A DNA stretch of 64,000 nt, taken from positions 24,967,595-25,031,594 of the forward strand of contig OX335644.1 of NCBI GenBank assembly GCA_946894095.1, given 5' to 3'. Below the pieces are notes generated by a model that did no database searches, was not told the origin of the DNA, and saw only the letters and a program-made list of their open reading frames with translations. The position numbers were made by a program, and so were the translations under genes. Of the stretch, positions 12,301-24,300 are shown one piece after another (position 1 is the stretch's first letter; each line of letters begins with the position of its first letter). The DNA is from Incurvaria masculella. Taxonomy: Eukaryota > Arthropoda > Insecta > Lepidoptera > Incurvariidae.

Positions 12301-15300
12301 TGAACGCGAAATACCAACGGGGAATCGAAAGTTTTAGATTATCGATGCGAAATTATGAATCTGTCGTCTCAAAGTGAGCGCAGTAAAGACATCGCTCGCG
12401 CTGTGTCGCGCGGCCATGTTGTGTAGTGAAATCTAAGTTCAATGTGAAGTTATCAAGGGCAGCTAAACATGGAATGAATTTATGTTTTTCAGCTGAAGGC
12501 GAAACGTAAGTACTGTGTGAAGTGAGTGGGGCGTAAACAGGATCTACTCGTTCGGTGGTCGAATCAACTTCGAAACATGGTTTCAAGGTTAGGTCGATCG
12601 CCGAATCGAACGCGTTATCGTCTCAACCAATGCGATAGCTCACTAGCACACAACAATCACACGTAAAAATGTTACAGCAAACAATTAATGAGAAGAAAAA
12701 TGGAGGGCTCAACAGAAACCTGGCTTTTTACAAATTAAATATTCTTTTTCCCTCCCAGGCAGTACATAGCTCGGTTTGGAGTGGGGCGCAAAATAGAAAC
12801 AGGATTCCTAGTCCTGCTCGTCCCCGAACCAGTGGATGCCAGTGTGACGTTCGACCGGAACCCTCGCTTTTGCGGCGGCTCCGTCCGCGTCATCACGCGC
12901 CACCACTCCAAATTAAATGTGGAATAGGCGTACCCTTAGGGGGTAGCCGAGCCAAGTACTACCAGGGACGGGGAAAAAGAATACGACCAATTTTAGTGAG
13001 AATAAAGGTGGACGTTTATTACAAAGAAAACTAAACAACAAAATGCTCAAGCGGTACGTAAATGGTTTGCAGTTAGAAAGTCTGTCGTTGAGGCCTCCGT
13101 TAAGGGTAGAAAAACTTGGTGGTTGGTTCACTCAGTGGTGGACCACGTCGGTGCGCAGCATTGTGGGTGCACGCGCGTGCGGTGCGGCGCGCGGGACGTC
13201 GGCTCAGAGCAGCGGCGCCGGCGTGTCGGCCGCGTCGTCAACGCCGGCCGACGGCGTGGCGGCGTGGCTCAGCGCTGCTCGGCGCGGGGCGCATCGGCGC
13301 GGCTGCGCGGATGGCCGGCCAGCGTGCTCGGCTACCTCGCCGCGTCGCTGTCGGCGACGGCGACCCCTCGCGAGCCGTGCCTCGCGCGGTCAGTCGTTAC
13401 ATTTAGGGGCTCGCAAGAAGAGCCCCGCAGGAACCGCTGAAGTCAATTTCGAAACACTTAGACGGGCGCTCACGATAAAATGAGGCGTGGGCGCCGTAAA
13501 ATGGTTACAGGGTGCTTGAGGAGCTAAAATAAAGCCAGGTCAATAGCGACCAAGGAGGAAATGAGTTTAATTAAATGAACAGGGCTGTGAGCAATCGCTA
13601 AAAGGTATTAAATTGAAGTTGGGTTACCGGTAGGTGGACCGCGGTTTGTAGAGGTGCGCTCTTTGCGAAGGCTGCTGGTAAAGTGGGCGACCCAAAATGG
13701 TCGCCGCACTACGAAATTATCATTTTCGTTTCTCTTTTTTTCTGAGGGTAAGGAAGATTTTAATTAGGTAAAACCACGGAGGGAGCAAGGCGATTGGATT
13801 AGCCTTGGCCAAGGAGCTATGAACACTGTAGTGGCTTACCAAAAATCCACTACGTGACAACATACCACCTGTCAAAATAGCCCGCTCTACTCAATAAGCC
13901 CATCGCTGGGTTCACATGCCCAAAACATGCTCAAGTTGAGTATACTAATAATTTTCCTGCTGTCCTCACTTACTCGATGCCTCCTACGAACACAGTATTT
14001 TACCTCATTGCAACATTTACTGCAAATTAAATAAAGTTGTTCTTTTTACATCTTTCTTTCTTTAATTATAATATTTTAATTAAAGCTGTCCTTGCCGATC
14101 GATGCCATGTCACATTCGTTGCTCAAGTTATATTAATCTTGACAGGTGTTCAATGCGGTGTACAACTCGGACGACAACGTGTTCGTGGGAGCCCCGTCGG
14201 GCTCCGGCAAGACGAGCATCGCGGAGTTTGCGCTGCTACGTCTGCTGTCGCAGACACCGGCCGGGCGCGCCGTCTACCTCGCACCCAAGGACGCGCTCGC
14301 CGAGATTGTCTTCTCCGACTGGTACCACAAGTTCCAGCAGTTCAACATCAAGGTGAGTACGACGTGTCCACCGGTCTTCGCCGCGACAGGTGTACAACTA
14401 GGATGTAACCGTGTTCGTGGGAGTCATGTCGGGCTCCGGCAAGACGAGCATCTTTCATGGACCTGCAGCGGGAGCACAAGCGCAACGATACGTCTGTATC
14501 GATCGAAAATATGTTTTTGTTTCACTTACCGTGCAAGCGAAACAAGGAGATAGACATTTATCGATCGAAATAGCCATATCGTTCGTTTGCGTTCCCGCTG
14601 TTGTCCAATCGTAGTTCTGTTTCCTTGCAAGGACTTATGCTTTCTTATTGCATAGCTGATGAAGAACGAGGCTGAATGTCTAAAGTGGTTGCTTAGTAAC
14701 TCCATTGTAATTTCCTCCTAAGATGGATTTTAATGAAACCCGACACAGGTTTATTTAACCCGTCCTCTGTGTAAGGGCGCGGGAAAAACGGGCGCTACGG
14801 GTGCAGCGTATTTACGTTGTTTTAGCGCGGCCGCGAAGGGTTTAGAAAACACAAGAGTTTAGATGTTTTTTTTAATAATATCGTAACAATTTAAATGCCA
14901 ATATAAAGCGCACTAAATGTAGTATCCATTGGTGTAAAAACATTTTTAATAAAATCGTTATATATAACCAAAAGTACAAAGTTAAAACAGAAAATTCGAC
15001 AAAAAATTGGCTTATAAAATGTAATCAAAGCTACTGCACTTCCACTGTAGGTATAAACTTCATTCAAACTCGCTAAGTACATGAACACATCATTCCTCTT
15101 TCATTTTTTATATTCACATTTAGGGTAGGTAGTATAATTATAGAGTTATTTGAAAAAACACACAGGCACTCAGAGTGACCAAAACAGGCATCCGTGCGCC
15201 TTCACAGAAAGTACTGTCGGCACAAACAGTGAGTAGAAAAAAAATTTTTTTTTTTCTTGTAACGACATGAATGCCTAATACCTCACCTATTGTCATGATA

Positions 15301-18300
15301 TTAGCCCAACACACCATCCATCCATCCCCGAGGGTCTGATGATGACCAGGAATGTTCTTGCTGGAACTCAGGAACGGCGCTAACTACAAGCATCGGGTTT
15401 GGTTTGCAAGCTGAAACCTGATTGGCATTAACTTCATGCCAAATATTCAGGGTCTGATGATGACCAGGAATGTTCTTGCTGGTACTTAGTAACGGCGCTA
15501 GCTACAAGCTTCGGGTTTGGTTTGTAAGCTGAAACCTGATTGGCATTAACGTTATGCTGAACATTCAGGGTCTAATGATGACCTGGAATGTTCTTGCTCG
15601 CCCTCAACAATGGCGCTAGCTATTAGCTTCGGGTTTGGGTTACAAGCCGAAACTTGATTGGCATTGACCTCATGCAAAATATTCAGGGTCTGATGATGAC
15701 CAGGAATGTTCTTGCTGGTACTCGGCAACGGCGCTAGCTATGAGCTTCGGGTTTAGGTAATAAGCTGAAACCTGATTGGCATTGACCTCATGCCAAATAT
15801 TCAGAGTCTGATGATGACCAGGAATGTTCTTGCTGGTACTCAGCAACGGCGCTAGCTACATGCTTCGGGTTTGGTTGGTAAGCTGAAACTGGATTGGCAT
15901 TAACCTCATGCCGAACATTCAGGGTCCGATGATGACCAGGAATGTTCTTCATCAATCTATAAAAATCCGTAGCTTCTAATATACCATACAAATGAAAAGC
16001 TACAAAGAAACTGCGCTGGGTGGAGTTTTTTTATTCTTAATCTAAACTTATTACAATATAACTTATGAAATAATGCTACTGAATGTTACAATAGTAGCAT
16101 TTAGTTAAAATTGTCAAAGAAATTACATGAACAGGTTATATGAATTACAATAGTAGCATTAGCCAAAATCGCGAAGAAGTTACTTGAACTGATTAACTCC
16201 TCAAGCTTGATCTTGAACTCCTTGCAGAAATGTCGGTAGCACAATGCACAGGTAATAGGATTAATGTGAAACAAGCAATAAAACTTACGTAATTCGATTC
16301 ATCGGATTGCCTTGGATGATCTTGGAGTTGCCGCACATAAACCCCAGGCGTGTTCCCGAAGAGGGGCAGATTATCCAGATTCGGCATCGGGGAACCGCCC
16401 TGACATCATATTCGAAATCGACACCTCCGAAAAACTATAAAACGAGTACCACGACGTAGCAACTGAACTAAGGTGTGGCGGCCATTTTGTTTTTGAAATC
16501 TCTCAAGACAGACATCATATTTGAAATCGACACCCCCGAAAACATATAACACGAGTACCATGACGATGCAACTCAACATAGGTATGGCGGCCATTTTGTG
16601 TTTGAAATGTGACATTTGATCTCATAACAGATATCGTATTTGAAATAGACACCCCCGAAAACCTATAATACGAGTACCATGACGATGCAACTGAACTTAG
16701 GTGTGGCGGCCATTTTGTTTTTGAAATCTCACGTTTTACCTCAAAACAGACATCACATTTTAAATCGACACCCCTGAAAACCTATAACACGAGTACCATC
16801 ATGATGTCACTAAACTTAGGTGTGGCGGCCATTTTGTTTTTGAAATGTCACGTTTTATCTCAAAACAGACATCATGTTTGAAATCGAGACCCCTGAAAAC
16901 CTATAACACGAGTACCATCATGATGTCACTGAACTTAGGTGTGGCGGCCATTTTGTTTTTGAAATGTCACGTTTTATCTCAAAACAGACATCATATCTGA
17001 AATGGACACCCCCGAAAACCTATAAAACGAATACTATGACGATGCAACTAAACATAGGTGTGGCGGCCATTTTGTGTTTGAAATGTGACATTTGATCTCA
17101 TAACAGATATCGTATTTGAAATAGACACCCCCGAAAACCTATAACACGAGTACCATGACGATGCAACTCAACATAGGTATGGCGGCCATTTTGTTTTTGA
17201 AATGTGACATTTGATCTCAAAACAGATATCATATTTGAAATAGACACCCCCGAAAACTTATAAAACGAGTACCATGACGATGCAACTAAACATAGGTGTG
17301 GCGGCCTTTCTTGTTTTTGAAATGTGACGTTTCATTTCAAAACAGACATCATATTTGAAATCCATAACCCCGAAAACCTATAAAACAAAGCCCAAAACTT
17401 TCAAAGTCGTCTAAAACAAAACACAAAAAATCAATATTAGCAATGTTTTACGTCTCTTCCTTTTTTTCCACTCAGTACAGCGATTTGACGCGACATCCGA
17501 TTTCATTTCACAATCGAATATAAGCTTTATGACATATGGCCTCCAAACATAATAGAGTTCAAATTGGCTCAACAAGTGTAGTTACCGAAATTCGGCTTTC
17601 TTATTTTGTTGAAAAACTTGTGAAATTCGTGGTAAATCGTTTAGCAATGATCAAAAATAATATTGCATGACGTTCTACAAAAAAACTATCTAGGATGCGT
17701 GTACATTCATCTGTCTAAAATGGCGTCAGGCGTGGGTAAGCAAATCAGACGAGTTTTTTTCCAAAAAAATGTATAATGCTTATCAAACAAACACCGCAAT
17801 TGAATTCACGCTGAGAATGCGCTTCTAATGGTATATAACACTTGCCGCTTTCGTTCCATCTTGCACTAAAAAACTTGTACTTTCACCACACGACAAAACA
17901 AATGGCGCGCGCTCAATGCAACTTGCAATGTAATGGCTTGCAATCGTAAAAAGTCTATGGGGGAAGTCAATCTGATGTTTCCAGAGTGTAGGTCTGTTCA
18001 GTATAGCCATATAAAATGCGACAGCACGCACAGAAAATGTCCACAGAACGCGTCCATAATTAAAACTCGAAGGATTGGTAGCCGGCACATATGTCGTGCC
18101 AGACACAGTCAAGGGAATTTTCGTAGGTGGCACGACGTATGTGCCGGACACAGCCAAGGGGTTAAACTGCCATTTGCAGCAATAAAATATTTCTATTATT
18201 TAGAAAATAACTACATCTACAATTTGGCATGCACTGTTTGCAAAGATTTGGGTACAGAGCTGCTAGTCCCAGTTGTCACCTAAACTAGCGTTTACGGAAC

Positions 18301-21300
18301 TTCGAAGTTCCGTAAAAACTTCAAAGTCCAAACAAGTGTTTAACTAGATATTCTGTGGTTTTACTTCTTCAAGTTGTCAAAGTCAAACTCGGAATTCCGA
18401 TTTGTATGAAAATGCGGAGTCAATATAAACGGCAACGTCGACGTATTTACGGCAACGTTGAGTAAGCTGTAAAATCAAACTCGGACTCGCAACTGCTCGT
18501 GCTCTTCAATTTCTCCATAGATTTTAAAACGCCAGTCTGCCGTAAATGACTGTAAATGGTTGTGATGCCTCACAACTCCATTGAGTGGTGGAGAGTTGAC
18601 GCATGAAGTGTGCTCGTAGGTGGTCCTGCTGACGGGTGAGACGGCGACGGACCACAAGCTGCTCACAAAGGGGCAGATCATCATTACCACGCCGGACAAG
18701 TGGGATGTGCTCTCGCGCAGGTATGTTCGGTTCAGGGTTGCCAGATGGTTGATAAGTCGAGATTAAGCTAATATTTCCTATTAGACTAGGAGGTCGCGAC
18801 AAAAATGGCAACGATAACGTAAGTGGCTGAAACTGGCTTTACAGGATAAAGACCAACCCTCTGAAGCTAAATGTGTCAGTCTGCCTGTGCCAAGTGGTTG
18901 CGTTACCTAGATAATGCACCTGAAAAAGTAGTTATCGTTACAACAAAAATATATGAAAAGGTAAAATAATGCAGCATGAAAGTATCAGTACATACTTACT
19001 CAGTAATACCAAAACTGGACAAATTTTTGTTTGCATTTCGTAGTTATAGGCAATTTAGGTTACAGTTATACTTTTACGTTTGTTTAAGTATTTAATTGAA
19101 AAACAGACTCGTTATTGTTGTATAATTATTGGGTATCAATATTCCAAGACCATCAGCATATTCATCAGCAGGTTCATACCGACTTCTATTTTTAATAGCC
19201 AATCTAGATAACGCAACCACTTGGCGCAGGCAGACTGACATATTTAGCATCGGAGGGTTGGTCTCTAACATGTGAACCCAGATTCAGTCATTTACCTTAT
19301 CGTGACCAAAAATGTCGTTACCTCCCGGAATATATGATGTCCAGAGTCCTGACAAAATACAAAATGGACACAGAAATTTTATATCACTGTGCGGTGTCGC
19401 GGGTGGCGTTTTAGTAAGGGGTAATAGGGTAGTAGGGTAGTATATAGGGTTGTATATCTGCATGGTCGTAGGGTTACACGTGCTAGGTGGTATGCATTGC
19501 AAAATGAAGGTCGGAAATTAAAGAAGTGATATGCTGATATAGTGATATTAAGTTTATTGTAATATAGTATGTACAATGTACAAAATAAGGGAAATATAAT
19601 TACATAATCTTAGACTTTATAAAATCAACACTTATTGACTGCCAGCTTTCTGGAGGTTCTGGGCACACATCTACCTACTCGAGCCGTTCCCTACTACGTG
19701 TAATCTGGGTACTTAGCTTCTAGGATGTGATGGGTGTCCTCCAGTCTGCTGGCTGAGAGGTGTGCTGCTGACTGTGTTGTTCTCACACGTGAGTCGATGG
19801 TGAAGGTGACTCACCGTAGGTGAGGGTGAAAGTGACTAGCAGTCACATTGAGTGTTTTTGTATAAAATGATCTTTTCACTCAATAAAAAAAAGGAATATG
19901 AGACGAGAAGAGAGGAGAAGATGAGATAAGAGAAGAAATAGGAGGAAATTGAGGCGCTCGTCGCTGCCGTGATGGTGCTCCGGCGCGGTGCCTGAAGCTG
20001 AAAAGGGAAAATCCATACTTAGTCGGCGAGCAGACGAGGGAATGTTTTCCATGGTTGATGGACGATCTTGGGACGAGATATTTTATAAAATGTGGTTTGC
20101 TTACTTGTCTAGCGCCTCTCGATGATATTTGGAGTCTTAGCCGGGCCGATGATCCTTGATATGCTTGTAAGCATTGTTCTCCTGCTGGGTGAACGAATGG
20201 GTTAGGACATGGCCGGCATGTTGTGTCAAACAAATGTGTCTATTTTGTGGAAATACGTATGGGAGATCTAGGCAAGTAGTTAAAAAAGGTTAATGATGGG
20301 TGCTGAAGGCAGATATTACGACAGATTGCCGCGTGGTCGATCGATTAAGTTCGATCGACAAAAATGACAATGTCATGAATTTACGATATGGAGTGATAAA
20401 TGAATTATGTAGTGCTTACCTAGGTTAATATTGTTTTAAGTATTTATTTCAGCGCACTTCGCGAGGTGAGCACTGCCATGGAGGTTATAATAACTCACGC
20501 CATTGTTCCTTGAAGGTAGGAAAGGCAGTGACCATTCAGTCTGTCATTTGCTCTGATCTTGTAGCGCGCGCCTAGCTGTGTGTTGGTATAGTGTCGTCTC
20601 GCTCTGGAATGTATGGGAAGTGGCGAGACGCTATGAATTTACAGAGACGTGCAAACAAATGGGGTATTTGTGGTTATATGGTCCGATTTACAGCATAGTA
20701 ACACAAAACTACTATGAGATTTCATTCTGGTTAGATTTTTGTGAATGAAACAATCACACAACGTGACAGCGGTTTCAAAAACACTTTACGCTTACTCGCG
20801 TTTGGACATTCCCTCGCTCGCTGAATTGTTCGTCCTTCTGGCACGTGCCATTTTGATGTGTATCGTGTTTGTGTATGTTTTATTACGATTCTAAGTTCAA
20901 AGCATGTCATTTGATAGAAGTATGTGTCCGTATGCGACAAGTCGCCGTCACCGGACTAATAAATAATAAAATACTGGGGATAAAACCACCGAAGACGTAG
21001 ATATGGATGACAGGAATGCACGTTTATGGAGTGCAGTGCACTCGAGTAACCGTCGTCGTTTGATTGTGCTCAGGTGGAAGGTTCGGAAGAGCGTCCAGAA
21101 CGTGTCGCTGTTCATCGTGGACGCGCTGCAGCTGCTGGGCGGCGAGGAGGGGCCTGTGCTGGAGGTGGTCTGCTCGCGCATGCGATACATCTCCTCGCAG
21201 ATCGGTGAGCGCATATGTGCCCATCCATGACTTAGACTAACTAATCAGCTTCATTCAAATCGCAAGGAGTGCGAGTAACTGAGATCCAAACTTTCACATT

Positions 21301-24300
21301 TATTTTAGTTCTTGGAGCAGATTGCTTTAGCCGTTAAGGAGTTAGTAAGTAAAAGAGATCCAATATTTCACATGTATTGTTCTTGGAGCAGATGGTTGCT
21401 CACCTTGCCTTAAAAAAATCGATTCTTCTCCCGGATATGCAGTACGATCTGCCACGCATTTGACAGTTAAGGTGGGCCTGTAAGCATCTGAAAATTACGT
21501 TCCCCATACAAACGTAGTTTACTAATAATTAAAAAACCACTGTTCCACTTTTCTTGATATTTAGGCCTTAAGGTGGCGGGCCTAACTCATTCGCGGGCAC
21601 GGTACAAAACCGTGCTGTTGCGCTCTGGGACCTTCTCTGTTTCAAAGAATAAGACAGGCTCCGTGATGAGGAAGATGCAACATGTCCACAAAAAAGACGA
21701 TGTGCATAGTGTATGATTTGGTAACATTTACGAAATTTTTAATTCAAAACGAGTTGTAGCTAAAAGTAAACCACGACCGCTGTAGTCAAAAATCTAACAA
21801 AAACCAAATAGATCCTATATGTTGATTAAATAAGCTATGTCTGATGACTAATCTTTTTACGATGTTCTTACTTTATCATTGCGTAATCCACCTCCAAAGT
21901 TATTGTATAAATCGCGCGAAAAATTCGAACTTTCGGACCTTATAACTTAGAAACCAAACACAATTTTACAATGCCAATGGTCATCAGACATCTAGTTCGA
22001 GCAAATAAAGCTATTTTGAGCAAAACTTTGGATCTCTGACAAGAAATATGGGCTATGAATATTTAAGGGGAAATATGAATATTTCCCCTTTTGTATGGAG
22101 AGATGAGCGGGTTGGGCCACCTTAATACCAGGCAACAAATATCTATGTCTGCACGTGTTTGTTTTTTCTAAAAATGTATCCTGCATCACAAAACAGAGAA
22201 AAGAAAATTCGTATGAAGATTTTCTTTTGCCTGTTATTTGACTTTTTTCTTTAGATTTTTCAGCAAAACAAAAACGTGCAGACATAGATATTTATTGTAG
22301 AATATTAGATACCAAATATCAAGAAAATCGTTACGAGTGTTTTTCAAATGATTAGTAAACTACGTTTGTATGGGGAACACAGCTTACGGGCCGTTCTTAA
22401 ATGCCCAAAAACGACTATGTTCTTTTGACAATGTTCCTTCCAATAATCCTGCTTACCTTCGCGGTTCACATGAGAACCGCATCTGGATTTAATTTTCAGA
22501 TCAGGACATTTGATTGACCGAATGGATATCGGTTTGAATGGTGTGTTTTGCATCGACAGAGAAGCAGATCCGAATCGTGGCTCTGTCGCTGCCGCTGGCG
22601 GACGCGCGCGACGTGGCGCAGTGGCTCGGCTGCAACGCCAATGCCACCTTCAACTTCCACCCGAGTGTGCGGCCCGTGCCGCTCGAGCTGCACGTTCAGG
22701 TAGCGTGCCCGTCACCATCGTAACGCCATAATTAATATAATATATTTATTAATTAAGGATGAGATTGTTTAAAAAAGTCTGTGCAAAAAAATCCTTCCTC
22801 AAATATTACCACAAAATTACTTACGGCCGAGTGCACCAAAGGGCAAAAAATCAAAATCAACGTCAACATACGATTAAACATGTCACTTTGTATGGACAGT
22901 ATGGAAGGAACTCTGTGGGGTTCCCTAAAAGAGACATGTTTGAACATTGATTAACTTCGTGCAATCGGAGCTTAGTCATATTCTTAATTCTTTACAAACT
23001 TCCCTGGGGAGTTAATCTTGTTAGTCACATTCGCCGGTGATTCACAGTTACCTGTGACTCATTTATTGACATGAATGGTCTTAGGAATGTGATATGTATG
23101 CATGTATAATCGACTGTGAAGCAAAGCCACATTAATTGAACATATACATACATGTCACATTCCTTGGAATAAGCGACGTACCTGCTTAGTACGAAAAAGT
23201 ATATTTACTTAAATCAATAGACTCGCTTTAATTTCATGAGCATAAAATGAGCGTCACATCGGAGTGAGGCACACCACCCAGGCTGTGAGTAGCAATATCG
23301 TGTTTGTCGATGGCAGGGCTTCAACATATCGCACGCGGCGTCGCGTCTCGCCGCCATGACGAAGCCGATCTACAACGCGGTGCTGCGGCACGCGGGCGCG
23401 CGGCCCGCCGCCGTGTTCGTGCCGTCGCGGCGGCACGCGCGCCTGCTCGCCGCCGACCTGCTCGCGCTGGCGGCGGCGCACGGCCAGCCCGCGCGCTTCC
23501 TGCACGCCGACCCCGCCGACATGGAGCCCTTCCTCAAGCGTGTGCAGGACAAGGTATGCTTCGATATATCGCACGCGTCGCACGCGCTGTAGCGGCTCAC
23601 CGCTAGGACGAACTAGTCCTAACAAAAATGCCGGCTATTTTTTCCAAGTGTGACATTAGATTCATGTTCTGTGCCGACCGGACATACATTTCTAGCGTTA
23701 CCAAATTAATGACTAATACAAAAACAATGCCAAATTTATGAATTGTCCAAAAATTCCTTGAAACAAACAAGAGATATTGAAATGCGCTTGCTTCAGCCTT
23801 CATTGTGAAATAACACTAAGGCGATGGTACACTCGGCAGATGCTGAAGGAGACCCTCACCTCGGGCGTGGCGTACTTGCACGAGGGCGTCAGCGCATCCG
23901 ACCGGCGGCTCGTGCAGCAGCTGCTGGAGTCGGGCGCGGTGCAGCTGTGCGTCGTGTGCGCCGAGCTCGCGTGGGCGTTCGCCGCCCACGTGCACACCGT
24001 CATAGTGGCCGACACGCACGTGTGAGTAGAAAACTTGCGATTCGGGCGCGGCGTACTTGCACGGGGGCGTGAGTGCGTCCGACTGGCGGCTCGTGTGATA
24101 CACCCTTAGCATAGTGCGTTGGTATAAGACCGAGCTGGAGACCCTGGATCGCAAGGTTCCTACTAGTATGACCATATTCCGAATACACCACCCACGTTCG
24201 TCGGTCATGAGGTTGTGCATACCTCGGAGGTTAGGAAGTAGTGGAATCCTTTACCTCTTAAACCTCCACAATTCCGAGGTGAGTAGCCAACTTGTACGAA

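Larger units (their letters stand above)
3640..13859 (-). mobile_element. Complete Ty3/Gypsy LTR retrotransposon, antisense in SNRNP200 intron 5
   Basis: A 10.2-kb element bounded by two 1,017-bp LTRs that begin TGT and end ACA, with the 4-bp duplication ACAT at 3636-3639 and 13860-13863. The coding strand is -, so the 5' LTR is on the right. Order along the element: 5' LTR, about 1.1 kb leader, gag, pol (protease, RT, RNase H, integrase), about 2.5 kb non-coding, polypurine tract, 3' LTR. Protease-RT-RNaseH-integrase order with integrase last defines Ty3/Gypsy. I see no envelope gene. By eye the LTRs differ at two positions (T/A at 4127/13330; T/C at 4622/13825), and gag and pol are both open, so the insertion is recent and possibly still competent. 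The host intron is 10.7 kb because of it. Confidence 0.96.

Noticed and set aside
12843..12860. Assignment of the primer-binding site to a specific tRNA
   Set aside because: The candidate TGG-initiated stretch does not match a tRNA 3' end I can recall with confidence.
15332..17395. CRISPR-like arrays
   Set aside because: Contiguous 118- and 119-bp satellites with no spacers, in a eukaryotic intron.
23254..23625. 123-codon - strand ORF and other frames over SNRNP200 exon 10
   Set aside because: GC-rich shadow frames. The + frame matches Brr2 and has proper splice sites.
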